Assembly (NCBI GenBank): GCA_029706075.1
Contig: JAINUG010000147.1
Coordinates: forward strand, 740,501-804,500
Direction of reading: 5' to 3'
Length of the DNA: 64,000 nucleotides
Origin: Aldrovandia affinis
Lineage: Eukaryota > Chordata > Actinopteri > Notacanthiformes > Halosauridae
Positions 23,145-34,869 of this stretch are shown piece after piece. The translations under genes and the position numbers were made by a program. Every line of letters starts with the position of its first letter. The first letter of the stretch is position 1. Below the pieces are notes generated by a model. That model had not been told where the DNA came from. It saw only the letters and a program-made list of their open reading frames with translations, and did not search any database.

Positions 23145-24783
23145 AAATTATTATATATCATTATAATAATTATATATTATTTATTATTTATATTGGTGCA
23201 ATATTTTAATATATTTTATATATTTTGATCATTTGGACAGCTTTTGCAGTTTGTTTTTTCGAAAAGTCGATATTGGTAAATGCCTGTTGGTTACTTTCTT
23301 TACCATTGGAAAACCTCTGTTGTTGCTAATCCAATTATTTGGTTTGACTTTGGGGTGTGTGATTCTCAGTGTCACAGAAGTGAATTGTGCCACTCGGAGA
23401 CACTTTGAGCCATCACATTAGTATGTGTTTGGGTGATAGAAACAGGTTTTATAGTCATCAAAACATGTTTTCCACTGTCACAGAAGTGAATAGAAACCAT
23501 TGGGCCAATTTGACCACATTGGATAGGTTTTGGGACACTTGGAGACCACCGGTGACACCACTCACTGAAACGCCTCTAGTTCATGAGTCCCTGGGTCTAG
23601 AAGTCTCTTGTTTTGAAGTGCACAATCAATTGCAAAATGCTTCAACATTGTGGACAGTTAAATAACGAGTATGATTGTAGAAATTATTAATCACTTTTAA
23701 AAAAGCTAAAAAGGTTCATACTAATATTGTTATTATTATGTTAGTAATGTATACACGTATAAGGTATCTACATTAGCAGAGAATGTGATCATACAGCACA
23801 GGTGCAGAATTACGAGCAAGTTTAGTGCAGAAGCTCCGACTAAGAGAGAAGGTAGCACATCACAAGAAAGATGAACTCAGTTCAATGGGTAGGCATACAC
23901 ACTTGCACATAAAACCACATCTATTTGCAAGCAAAAGCACTGAACACATTGTAGTGAATTGAAATTGGTTGACTTGGTGTTATAGAGACTTGGTGTTTAT
24001 ACAAAGCACATAACAGGTAACTTAAAGTCTACATATTTTCAGAGGAGGATACATATTTGAAGACGGTAGTCCATGACCGCAAAACCAAGGATGTCAAGAA
24101 CCTTGGAGGAATGGTCCAAGATTCCTCCAGATGTTTTCTCCATCCATACTAAACATTATATAAATAGGCTCAATGCTGTCATCCTTGCTAGGGAAGGCTG
24201 CATCAAGCACTAAAAACAGGGGTTGCAATAATCATGACACCTAAAAAAAAAAAAAAAGGTTTATATATATATAAATAAGCTGTGTATGTTTATAGCATGG
24301 CTTGGATGAATACTCGATTCTGATTGACTAACATCCTTGCGTATATATCATGTATACGCATGAGTAAATCCTTCTCACTTCTAAAAAAGGTTCCATATAT
24401 ATTTGCCTAAAGACACGCTGCATTAACAAGAATCAGGGTTAGTTCAGCAACGGAATTTCTTCTCATTTGTACAATCAGGATTAAAAATTCATAATTAATA
24501 ATGAGTTCCATAAACTCTGATAGCAGAAGGATGTGACTGGAATAAATGTCAGTTTCCAACACAGTTTTACAGATATCTCCCTATCTACATATCAAGCATC
24601 GGCACCAACTGTGCAAGTTATGAACGCTTTCATCTCTTCCCGAACATGGACAAATGAGGAACTATATTTCTTGGCGGATTTCCACATGCCATAATATGAT
24701 CATTTTTACATGATAACGGAATTTGAATTTTTAATGGTTTTGCATTTTAATATTATTTTGTGGCAAGTAGCCATGGTATAAGT

Positions 24784-24880
24784 GGAATAAACCATTCCAA
24801 GCCGTGGGTTCTCAGGATATATGGTATTCTCACCCTAGAAGTGCGTATATATGCTGAGAATGCACAGAGTGGTTTATTCC
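24784..24880. repeat. foldback (inverted repeat) of about 97 bp, MITE-like
   Basis: Left arm GGAATAAACCA...TTCTCAGGATATATG pairs imperfectly with right arm CGTATATATGCTGAGAA...TGGTTTATTCC around a short loop near 24831. It may be part of a larger element starting near 24280. Confidence 0.6.
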
Positions 24881-24882
24881 TT

Positions 24883-24883
<1 letters not shown>

Positions 24884-24917
<34 letters not shown>

Positions 24918-25026
24918 CGTATGTGACTCAATTTAGTTACAATTTAGTTACTTTAGCTACAAAATGTCCTTTTTCATTTGATGTTTCCATTATTTTGTTT
25001 ACCCCCTATATATATATATATATACA
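24884..25026. repeat. (CA)n/(TA)n microsatellites
   Basis: A CACACA run passes directly into ATATAT at 24884-24917; a second TA run lies at 25008-25025. Confidence 0.9.
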
Positions 25027-25689
25027 CATATATTCACGATATATAACTGATCGGGTGTGCCATATATAAACTGGAATATAAGTATAATCAAAGCTCACCC
25101 CTGAGCAATGTCTATGTTTCCCTCTCAGGATTTAGCCCAAAGCTAGTCTGCACTCCACTGTCCTTGAAGTGTTGCGGTGCTGGTGAGTGATGTCACTGAA
25201 CCAGGCACACCACACACACAGTTCACCTCTCAGGTTTATTGAGGGGGAAAAAAAAGGCTAAGAAGACGAGTACAGAGAAATCCATGCCTGTCACTTTTCC
25301 CCAACACGTATCCTCCTTTTTATTCCCCATACTTCCCAAAAGAATAAATCTTAGATCAGTGTACCCATGCTTACTTGTAAGTCTTTTTTGTGTGAAAGAA
25401 GGAAGCTGGTCCAGGATGACTGGTGCTCAGGGACAAAAATCTGTCTACATGTGCTCCTTCTGTCAGGGGTGTTGCAATGGTGCCCCTTTGTTCTGGGAGC
25501 TGTGATCTCGTCCTACTCCAAGGGCACCTGCTGCATGGGCACTGACAGTGCTTCATTTTTGCACACGGTGCGCAGCCACTCTGTCTACTCCTCATCTCCC
25601 GCCCTCATCTCACCCCCTCATTGCCGCCCCTCCCGCTCTCCTCTGATGAGGGGAGACGCATAACCCTCCAGCCTCCTCTCCCCACCTGC

Positions 25690-25860
25690 ACTGTAGCCTT
25701 ATGTGTGCATGTGTGTTTGCGTGTGAGTGTGTATGAATGCGTACGTGTATTTTTGTACGTGTGTTCGTGCGCACGTGTGTGTGTATGAATGTGTCCTAAT
25801 GCGTGTGTCTGAATGTGTTTGTGTTTGCGCCCGCTTGCGTGAGTTTGTGTGTACGGGTTT
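25690..25860 (+). repeat. (TG)n-rich imperfect tract
   Basis: Degenerate GTGTGTGCG/GTATGAATG array. The local open frames are repeat by-products. Confidence 0.8.
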
Positions 25861-26395
25861 CTGTCACATCACAGCTTTCATTCCGTATCTGGATTACTCT
25901 GCAGCATTGCTGAACTGCTGCTGAACTCTGCAGTCTCTCTCTCAGCAATAGCTCAATGTAAAAAACAAATGACTGAACATTTAAATGAGTAAAAAAAAGA
26001 CTTTCATGTCTACTGCTCCCCAGCAGTGCCATTATTAACTGGCTACTTGGACTCCCAGAGAGAGCCCCAGGTCGCTTTTCTGCATCATGTGACTTATGTT
26101 TTGGTATGTGTGTGTGTGTGTGCGTGTGTGATATCAAGCAGGGAACCCCCGTCACCCTAACAGCATAGCGCACACAACTGCCTATCATGATAATTACATA
26201 TTATACACCCAAGAGGCAATAACCAGTGTCTACAGTTAAATAGAATAGTAGACCACATAGAGCTCCTCAATGAAACAGGGTTTTTCACCATCACTCAAAA
26301 ATAATAGCTCTGCTTGGCATTTCCTTACAAAATGGCATTGCAGAATCTCATGTTTCCCAGTGAGGAAGAGGGCCACCTCCACGTCCGATAGTTGC

Positions 26396-27570
26396 TACAT
26401 GGCTAAAGGTATGTGGACACCCAAACATCACACCCGTATGTGCTCGTCGAACATCTCATTCCAAAATCATGGGCATTAATATGGAGTTGGTCCCCCCTAT
26501 AACAGCCACCACTTTTCTGGGAAGGCTTTTGACTAGATGTTGGAACAAGAGCATTAGTGAGGTCGGGCACTGATGTTAGGCAATTAGGCCTGGCTCGCAG
26601 TCAGTATTCCAAGTCATCCCAAAGGTGTTCGATGGGGTTGAGGCCAGGGCTCTGTGCAGGCCAGTTAAATTGTTCAAATCTTGACAAACCATTTCTGTGT
26701 GGACCTCACTTTGTGCACCGGGGCATTGTCATGCTGAAACAGGAAAGAGCTTTCCCCAAACTGTTGCCACAAAGTTGGAAGCACACAATCATCTAGAATG
26801 TCATCGTATGCTGTAGCGTTAAGATTTCCCTTCACTGGAACTAAGGGGCCAAGCCCGAACCATGAAAAACAGCCGCAGTCTATTATTCCTCCTCCACCAA
26901 ACTTTACAGTTGGCACTATGCATTGGGACATCTGCCAAACCCAGCTTCGTCGGTCGGACTTCCAAGTGGTGAAGTGGTATTCATCACTCCAAAGAATGCG
27001 TTTCCACTGCTCCAGAGTCCAATGGCGGTGAGCTTTACACCACTCCAGCCGGCACTTGGCATTGCGCATGGTGATCTTAGGCTTGTGTGCGGCTGCTCGG
27101 CCATGGAAACCCATTTCATGAAGCTCCAGACTAACAGTTATTTTCACTGACGTTGCTTCCAAAGGCAGTTTGGAACTTGGAAGTGAGTGTTGCAACCGAG
27201 GGCAGACAATTCTTATGCGCTACACGCTTCAGCGGTCCCGTTCTGTGAGCTTGTGTGGCCTCCTACCACTTCACGGCTGAGCTGTTGTTACTCCTAGAAA
27301 TGTCCACTTCACAATAACAGCACTTACAATTCCAGGGCAGCTCTAGCAGGGCAGAAATATAACAAACTGACTTGTTGGATAGGTGGCATCCTATGACGGT
27401 GCCGCGTTTGAAAGTCACTGAGCTTTTCAGCACGGCCCATTCTACTGCCAATGTTTGTATGGAGATTCCATGGCGGTGTGCTTGATTTTATATACCTGTC
27501 AGCAATGGGTGTGGCTGAAATAGCCGAATCCACTAATTAGAAGGGGTGTCCACATACATTTGGCCATGTA
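26396..27570 (-). mobile_element. Tc1/mariner element with both terminal inverted repeats
   Basis: The left end TACATGGCTAAAGGTATGTG (continuing GACACCC) is the complement of the right end GGGTGTC/CACATACATTTGGCCATGTA with about two mismatches. Both ends begin and finish at TA, the Tc1/mariner target. The element is about 1.2 kb, normal for this group, and carries a broken minus-strand transposase. By memory it resembles an abundant salmonid/pike Tc1 family. Confidence 0.93.
26525..27260 (-). pseudogene. Tc1-like transposase, disrupted
   Basis: Transposase of the DD34E type, which cuts and pastes the element. Visible motifs are LWSDEYHF (first catalytic Asp), [42 protein letters not shown] (second Asp) and, after in-frame stops, SPGLNPIEHLW (third acidic residue). 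A segment between the WVWQM and QCIVP motifs is shorter than in relatives. In-frame stops follow WFVKI, and the N-terminal DNA-binding region is also broken. It cannot encode an active protein. Confidence 0.9.
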
Positions 27571-28089
27571 GTATGTCTATAAGGACACTGAGAAGGGTTG
27601 AGTGATGTCAGCTGAGAGATAACGACTGTATAGAACTAACAGCATGGAGACTCCTGTGGGCACTCTCATACAGGAGAGAAGGAGAGAGAGAGACAGAGTA
27701 GAAGGGTAGAAATAGGCCCACAGGGCCCAATATACTGTATCTTCAACTCCTTTTCCTGTCTGAAAGTGGACAAAAACAAAGATACTGCTCAACAACCAAG
27801 ATGTGGGACACTTTCCATTTAGTTTGTACAGGCATTGTTGTACCTGAACTTAATTTGCTGAGTTCCTTAGTACAACATTTTAAATGGAGACAGGGAATCC
27901 TCAGCTGGAACAGGAAGGAACATACGGTATGTAGTCACCCTGATATAAATATCTGAATGATATCCCAGACAACAAGGGGGGTAAAAATCTCTAGTCTATT
28001 CACACCTCAAACACAGGAGCAGTGACATCACCTTCACCAGACAACTCATCTCAGAACCACAGAAACAACGCTATTCACACAAACTGCCA

Positions 28090-28090
<1 letters not shown>

Positions 28091-28178
<88 letters not shown>
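28091..28178 (+). repeat. (AC)44 perfect microsatellite
   Basis: 88 bp of uninterrupted AC. It is among the longest pure repeats of the window and likely highly polymorphic. Confidence 0.98.
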
Positions 28179-28180
<2 letters not shown>

Positions 28181-28772
28181 CCACAAACAGGAAATTGAAT
28201 CGATCAGGAGTTGTGTACCTCAGAAACGTCAGCCATCTCAGAGGTAATTTAGTATGATAGGAAAAGAAAATTCATATCTCAATCGCACAGCGATTTATTA
28301 TACCAACCTACTGTGTCATAAAATGTTAATGCTCTGAGAAAATAAATTGAATCTGGGACCAGGGCACCCCTGCCAACCGACAGAGACTGATCAAACAAAG
28401 AAATACTTTTAATTGCGCTCTGTCTTTCCATCCGCTAGGCTCGCGTGTGGCGGTCGAACACCTGCTTCATCATCTCCACAGAGGCTGATAGGACATTATC
28501 TCCCGGGTTGTGTGCTTGTGCATACCTCTCGCCCGCCTCACAATGGCGATGACTAAGCAGACACTGTGAGGCGGGAACAGCCATGGCGCGGTGATTAACG
28601 GCGTCGATCTGAAAACTTTTAATCGACGGTCCATGAAAGGCGAAGCAGCAGGACGTGGAGTGTGCCATCCACCCATGAGCAGAGCCGGTGCATCGGTGCC
28701 CTCGCGTGAGCGAAGCTTGGCCAGAGTTCAGAGAAGCCCCACCGCACTGCCAATGAACGAGGCACGGGCTGT

Positions 28773-28915
28773 CATGACGGCTTCGCCATTATCCATGACG
28801 GCTTCGCCATTATCCGGTGATGGTCGCTACTCATTATTTATCCATAACGCCATTATCCATGGAAGATTGTTGATGGTCACAACATGCTCATTATTTATCC
28901 ATGATTACGCCCACA
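28773..28915 (+). repeat. small tandem repeats (21-bp unit and a longer imperfect unit)
   Basis: Two identical adjacent 21-bp units (28773-28793, 28794-28814; core GACGGCTTCGCCATTATC). They are followed by two imperfect copies of GATGGTC...CTCATTATTTATCCAT. Confidence 0.85.
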
Positions 28916-29038
28916 GGAGACCGGTCCCATGCAAAAGCATCATTTACATGTAAGATTTTTGGCCATATGAGTGTCATATTATCACAACATGCAAGGGAAC
29001 AGGTAGTATTAAATCAGGGACATGCTAATTGTTCATAC

Positions 29039-29163
29039 ACTTTTATCCAAAGCGGCTTACAGTAGTGAATGCACACTTTGTTTCCAGTATATGTGGTCCC
29101 AGTGGGAACTGAACCCATGACCTAAGTGTTGTCAACGCCATGCTCTATCTACTGAGCTACACA
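29039..29163 (-). repeat. SINE family B, copy 3
   Basis: Minus-strand GTAGCTCAGTAGATAGAGCA head, B-box-like GGTTCAGTTCCC, then ACTACTGTAAGCCGCTTTGG and ATAAAAG. Confidence 0.85.
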
Positions 29164-30211
29164 AAACCACTTATGTAAGTGGTAATCTTAGTGTTAGTGG
29201 TTTTTAACATATAATCTACATATGTACTACTCTAATCGACACCCTTATAACCTTATTTTGTTGATAAAATGTGAATGTATTAAAAACTATTTTATGTAAT
29301 TTTACTGTCTAAAAATATTTTGCTGGGGACAGAGTGACTTCAGGTGGGGATGCTGGAGTTGTATCTGAGGTCAAGCTCAGTCACCAGTGCAAGAGAAGTG
29401 CAAACACTGTAATGAGAACACCCCTTACACCCAGCCTGTACCTCCCACCGCTGCTAATGACACACTTCTGGGGAAAACATCCCTCACGGTCTGAGCAATG
29501 GGTGTGAAAAGGACGAGGTGAAAACCCATTAAACTTAATCACAACCTGTTCAAATTAAACACCTCCTGGTTCAACCGACAGACGTGCTTATTGGAGAGCT
29601 GTCACCTGTGATATATTCGTCTACACCCTGACCATAATCCTGCTACAATATAAATCACTGTCATTACAATCACCACTTAAATAAACATTTTGTTGCAAAT
29701 TTCCTGTTAACAATTATAGAAATAAAACTTTTAAACACTCAATAAAAAATCATGTTTATACATTTGCAAGAAGCCCAAGGGTAATACGAAACATGGGATT
29801 CTGAAGAAATTGGCAGTTGTCCTTTAGTATATATTTAACATAATTAATGAATTTGGAACAGCTCAAAAGCACTGGCGGTGTCACATGTGAACTAAATTAA
29901 AGACAAGAAATAATTTTCAATCCATTCACTTTTAACTAAAAATACGTACAAATTCGAGCCAAATCAAAATCTTCATTTAAATCCCTGTGTTTTTACCTTT
30001 TACACCCTGTGGATGTAAAAGCTTCACATTTCTCTCTGTCTATACCTTGGATTAAAATGGACCACAACCAGGGATCTCAGGTAACAATTATATATGAGGC
30101 ACCATATATAATTATTCAGTATTCTGTAATAATTAGTCTCTGTAATCCAACAGCCTAAAATAGCCTCAATGGCCAGCAGCCACGCCATCATGTACCCTGC
30201 TCCTGCCAAAT

Positions 30212-30690
30212 GGCTGAAGCTAAGCAGCTGTGGGCTTTGTCAGTATTTTGATGGGGAAATTAAGATGCTGCTGGAAGTGGTGTTGGCCAGTAGGGGACGT
30301 TCTTCTCTCTGGACCAAACACAAAAGCACTGTGCTGTAGGAGATCTTTCGGAGGAGATGTTAAACCAAGGTCCTGACTCACTGTGGTTATTAAAGATCCC
30401 ATGGCACTTATCGAAAGGAGTAGGGGGTTCTCTGGTGTCCTGGTGTCATATACATATGGTTACATTCCCAGCATAGTCCTTTAAATGTGCCACCTAATCA
30501 TCCCCCAGTTCATTGGCTCAATAATTCCCTCGCTCTCCACCTCAAGCTGATGTGCGGTGAGCGTTCTGGTCACAAAATGGCTGTTGTGCATCACCCAGGT
30601 GGGTGCTACACATTGGTGCTGGTTGAGGTGACTCCCCCCCTTCACTGTAAAGCACTTTATGTTCCTGTAAGGCACTATATATAAAATATA
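30212..30690 (+). repeat. 5S-rRNA-derived SINE (SINE3-like)
   Basis: The head GAAGCTAAGCAGCTGTGGGC plus GTCAGTATTTTGATGGGGA resembles the internal-promoter region of 5S rRNA (GAAGCTAAGCAGGGTCGGGC...TACTTGGATGGGAGA). The body has GGAGATGTTAAACCAAGGTC and CTGACTCACTGTGGTTATTA, and the 3' part has CACCCAGGTGGGTGCTACAC and CACTGTAAAGCACTTTATG with a TATATAAA-type end. The organisation matches 5S-derived fish SINEs. The copy is old. Confidence 0.8.
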
Positions 30691-30801
30691 AATATATAAA
30701 TAAAGGCACTATGCAATCAATTATTATTTTTATTATTATATATTTTCCTCAGTATAAAAAATACTTTACACAAAAAATAAGCCATAAGAAGAGTTATTTA
30801 C

Positions 30802-30804
<3 letters not shown>

Positions 30805-30876
<72 letters not shown>

Positions 30877-30880
30877 GAGA
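30805..30880 (+). repeat. (GA)n microsatellite
   Basis: GA run of 64 bp, one CA interruption, then a further short GA run. Confidence 0.98.
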
Positions 30881-31195
30881 TAGATATTTTAGGTTTCTAT
30901 ATCATATGTTAATTCACGCCACCCCCAAATCCCCTCTCCCCCCCAAACCCCTCAGGACTGTAAAGACCATAGAGAAAGACTGGGAATGGGCTGGCACTGA
31001 TGAAGCAGTGAGGGGGGCATACTGTCTTGTGAGGCAGGGGTTATTTTTGCGACGGGCATCCACTCCCTCGGCCGTCGATCGCGGGGCCGTCTTTCACTCA
31101 GGCGGAGGACGCCACTGTGATTACACAGCTGAACGTGATATAAGGAGACGAGGGTGGCAGCTCCACAGGATTCAAGGGTGTAAATGTGCCACGAG

Positions 31196-31262
31196 CATAC
31201 CTGTGTGTGTTTGCATGCGTGTGTGTGTATGCATGCATGCATGCGTCTCTGTGTGCGTGCCG
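31196..31262 (+). repeat. (TG)/(CATG) simple repeat
   Basis: GTGTGTGTTTGCATGCGTGT followed by four tandem GCAT units. Confidence 0.85.
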
Positions 31263-31899
31263 CACATGTATGAGAGCATCGGGCCCTTCGTGACAACCCA
31301 CTGAAGAACAGAAAACAAACATAATGGAGGCCAAAAATAGCTGAATGCTATTTTACCATTTCAGTGACGTTTAAATGCTGCACTTTACAATATGTGTAAA
31401 ATGGAGCACCCTGCCTTCTCTCCCCGTTTTGTGGTCGCTGTGCTGTAAAAATTCTCACACCTTCCGAACAGATTTTCATCTGCCAGTCAAGAGTAATCAT
31501 TGTGAGCCGGCTGATTACAATGTGGGGTGATTAACGTGACTTGAAACCGCAGAAGGAATTACTCGACAAAGGAAGCTGCTTTTCATTAACCGTGGATATA
31601 TTTAGACCGTGAAACCTTCTTCTTCTTTTTTTGGAATCACGTCCGATGGGATCCGCACAGCAAGAGGTTGACAAATTCATGGTGGATCAGAAGTACTTTA
31701 TTTGAAATTGAGATATTTAAGACTGTTGTACTTAAATCTTGCGCTGCGTCTCACACTACATTTGCATTCTTTTAACCATCAATAAAGGCCCCTGGGAGAG
31801 CATTTGGAACAAGAAATTAAAGTTTGAGGACAAACTTTCAAACATTGTAGTAGCTGTAGTAACAGTAGTTTTAGGAGTTACAAAAGAATAGTAGTATGT

Positions 31900-31975
31900 G
31901 AAGAAATGTAAACTGTATAAGTCACTCTGGATACTCTGGATAAGAGCATCTGCTAAATGCCTGTAATGTAGTATT
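31900..31975 (+). repeat. SINE family A, 3' tail fragment
   Basis: AAGAAATGTAAACTGTATAA, GTCACTCTGGATACTCTGGA (an internal 10-bp duplication) and AGAGCATCTGCTAAATGCC. Confidence 0.8.
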
Positions 31976-32322
31976 TGTTGTTGAAGTAGCAGTATTATCA
32001 TTTTTAGTAGTAGTTTCTGTCCTGGTGGAAGTAAGCTAATAGTAGTAGTAGTAGCAGCTGTTGTTGTTTTGGTAATATCAGTACCTGTTTGTGTAATATT
32101 AGATATGCAGACAGACAAGCACACCTCATACGGTTTGGGACAGGCAGCTGCTAAACCCTGTGCTTTATTCCTGAATGTCATTGTAAAGATCTGCTTTTGT
32201 ATATTTGTTTCTTAGAAATAAGAAAATATAAAACAAAACATTGCTGCCTTAGTCATTAACTGCATTGACATGCATTAACAGTGGCACAGCAATTGTGATT
32301 TTAGTGAGAAACCCATTGAGGC

Positions 32323-32360
32323 CTTGTTTTCAACTTGTCAGAGAACAAGTTGAAAACAAG
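32323..32360. repeat. perfect 16-bp inverted repeat with 6-nt loop
   Basis: CTTGTTTTCAACTTGT (32323-32338), loop CAGAGA, then ACAAGTTGAAAACAAG (32345-32360). No T-run follows and no gene abuts it, so it is not read as a terminator. Confidence 0.95.
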
Positions 32361-32947
32361 AGAAAGTTTAACTATAAAAATTCTAAATTATGATGTGAGT
32401 AAGTGCATTTAAGCTTTGCTATTGTATGGTCACATTACTGCACAAATTTGTTTACAAACAGTGGGAAATGTCACACGGATGATACAGACACCTTTTTAAA
32501 AAGCAGATACTCCTCGGACCAAATTTTGCACAGCAGTTTCATATTTTTAGCCAGTCACATGCCATACTTTATGTTTTTTTATTATTATTAAATGACACCT
32601 CTTGTACAGATGAGGAAAATTAATTCTAAGATAATTTAAAAGGTTTTTTTGTGGTTCAGAGAATTGTGTATCTAAGTGTCCAGAAGCATATCCAAAATGT
32701 ACTATCAATCAGTTCTCTTGTACAAATCTATTCAACCAGAGCCCCATTAGTCAGAATGCTTTCCAGGTGGATTCTAACAGATCGTCATGGTGAGAATGAC
32801 AGAGAATTGCTGCCAACATGAAGTACAATCGATTACAAAGTTTTACCCAGAAGCAAGAAGGTGCCCCCCATTTTTGCATCTCAGCCCAACAGTGACTGCA
32901 AGAAACCAATGAGGGCTTGTTTGAAATGTTAGAACATATCCATCATT

Positions 32948-33070
32948 GTGAGAATGCTTAGGTTATGGGTTTGATTCCCATAGCGAACACATATACCGAA
33001 AAATGCGTTCACTACTGTAGGTTGCTTTGGATAAAAGTGTCCGCTAAATGGTATATGTATGTTATGTTAG
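32948..33070 (+). repeat. SINE family B, copy 4 (5' truncated)
   Basis: GAATGCTTAGGTTATGGGTT, B-box-like GTTTGATTCCC, TGCGTTCACTACTGTAGGTT, GCTTTGGATAAAAG and a TATGTATGTT end. Confidence 0.8.
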
Positions 33071-33449
33071 TGGATGCGTTCTTAAAATCTGTGTGGAATA
33101 CTAATAAGAAATAATAACAATATCAGTGAGTTGGCTTTTTCAAGCCAAATGAATCACGATTCAACAGTCCCACACTTTCCTTTATGGGAGGTGTACATTT
33201 TGGCCTCAATGTTAAGCGCTATGTTTGGAGCAAGCCTAACCGAGTGTCCTTTTGAGCACCTTTGGTAGGTAGGGCCAGCACTGAGTAGGTCAGCTAGCTT
33301 CTCAGAAGAATTCACCCATTTTGTTTTACCTCGGTAGTCAGGGTAGAATCGTTTTTTTGAGATTAGGTTCGCTAGCTGATTTGTTGTTTTTCATTTTGCG
33401 TCTGTCGTATAAGTATGTTTTCTTGATAACTGTTTGTGGTAAATAAATC

Positions 33450-33660
33450 TGTTTAATTGTGGACGGTTTGACAGGTGGCATTTGTTGCCGCGACCTTTCT
33501 GGTGGTCGTCTGGCTATCACAGCATGGGTGGCTTCACAGGTCGTAACAAAGTCAAATGTGAAAAATGCCAAAGGGGGTGAATATTTTTGATACCCAGTGT
33601 ATGTATCCCTCATTTATTCAAGTACTTCATTTATTTGGGCAGTGGCCTGTATCTGCAGCA
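33450..33660 (+). repeat. Tc1-like 3' end joined to a family G fragment
   Basis: TGCCAAAGGGGGTGAATATT plus TTTGATACCCAGTGTATG resembles a Tc1/mariner terminus. It is directly followed by TATCCCTCATTTATTCAAGT...TTTATTTGGGCAG, the right end of family G. No partner end was found on the left. Confidence 0.45.
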
Positions 33661-34805
33661 TAATAACAGTGAAAGGTTTGATTGGAGGCGAAACTAAGAC
33701 GGGACTTATTATTCATTGCTTGGGGTTTTCTCGGTTGTCGCAACCTTGCGGCGGCGTTGACGTTCTAGTCCAGACCCCAAAAAAAGAAAATATCACTAAT
33801 GCATTGTGGTTTTGGCTTCATATTTTTCCATTTTCACAGACAGGGAAGGAGATTATAGCTGTGCATTATGTTACTATCCAAGCAAAAGACCAAAGAACCA
33901 TGTAATTCAATGTGACAAGCAAGTCACTGCCATTATTTTCAAATAAAAAAGAGACTCGTTCCAGCAAAGCAAAAGTCATTGTCCGTGGCCCCACAAAAGC
34001 ATAGTTGCAGCTATAATATAGTAATGCTCAAGGTGACACTTTGTTGTGCCATTTTATGTGTGAGGAATGTGGTTATCCACAATGTCACAGCAAGCGTATT
34101 CTTTAGTGAGCATTGTAAATGGGGAATCATGCAGTTTCCTATGTGCACCTAGAGTCACCTTCTCAAAACATTGCACCCAAGGAAAGAATTTGGTTGGCCA
34201 GACCAAGCCTTGGTCAATAAAAGTTTTTCCATTGATTTGGTGGCTTGAGGCAGAAGTTGCTGTGAAGCACTGACACAGGAACAACTCTACACAAAACCTA
34301 ACCTTAACCATTTGGAAGGAACATTTTAAAATGTCTTAAGACCAGCACTCAAGGGCAATTTACACCTACACCAATTTGGTGGGAGTCAAGTTCTTCCAAC
34401 ACTTTCCCCACTTTTTTAAAAATAGTTACTTCCAAAGAACCTAAAATAAATTTCTAACATGTCTAAGAATGAGGTCAAATATTGATCATTCTTCAGAATA
34501 TAAGCCCTGGTGCCCTTTCACGTTGCACTCTAACATGTCAGTTCTTAACATTTTGTTAAAGTGAAATGTCAAGCCTTATTGCATTACAATGAGAACATAA
34601 ATGGATGATAATGGATATATCTCTTTCAATTGGCACAAGGCCTATAGAATTCCTATAGAATTATCTAATTACAGCTTCCTAGTCTTACAGGTCACTGTCA
34701 TTTGCGTCAAAATATTACCTACATTGTTTTATTTGCTTAGAATATTTCTTTATGATTGGGATTTTCCTTAACATTTTACACAATGTAGCTAAATATATTT
34801 TTATA

Positions 34806-34857
34806 TCTTCTTTTTATCCCATTTTCGTAGCCAATTAGACCCGCTATTTAAGTCCAA
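34806..34857 (-). repeat. tRNA-Glu-like SINE family C, tail-only fragment
   Basis: Minus-strand GACTTAAATAGCGGGTCTAA and TTGGCTACGAAAATGGGATA match only the last 60 bases of family C. Confidence 0.7.
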
Positions 34858-34869
34858 TTGAATTGGATC

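Noticed and set aside
32323-32360. Transcription terminator hairpin
   Set aside because: Eukaryotic intron context, no T-run after the stem and no adjacent gene end.
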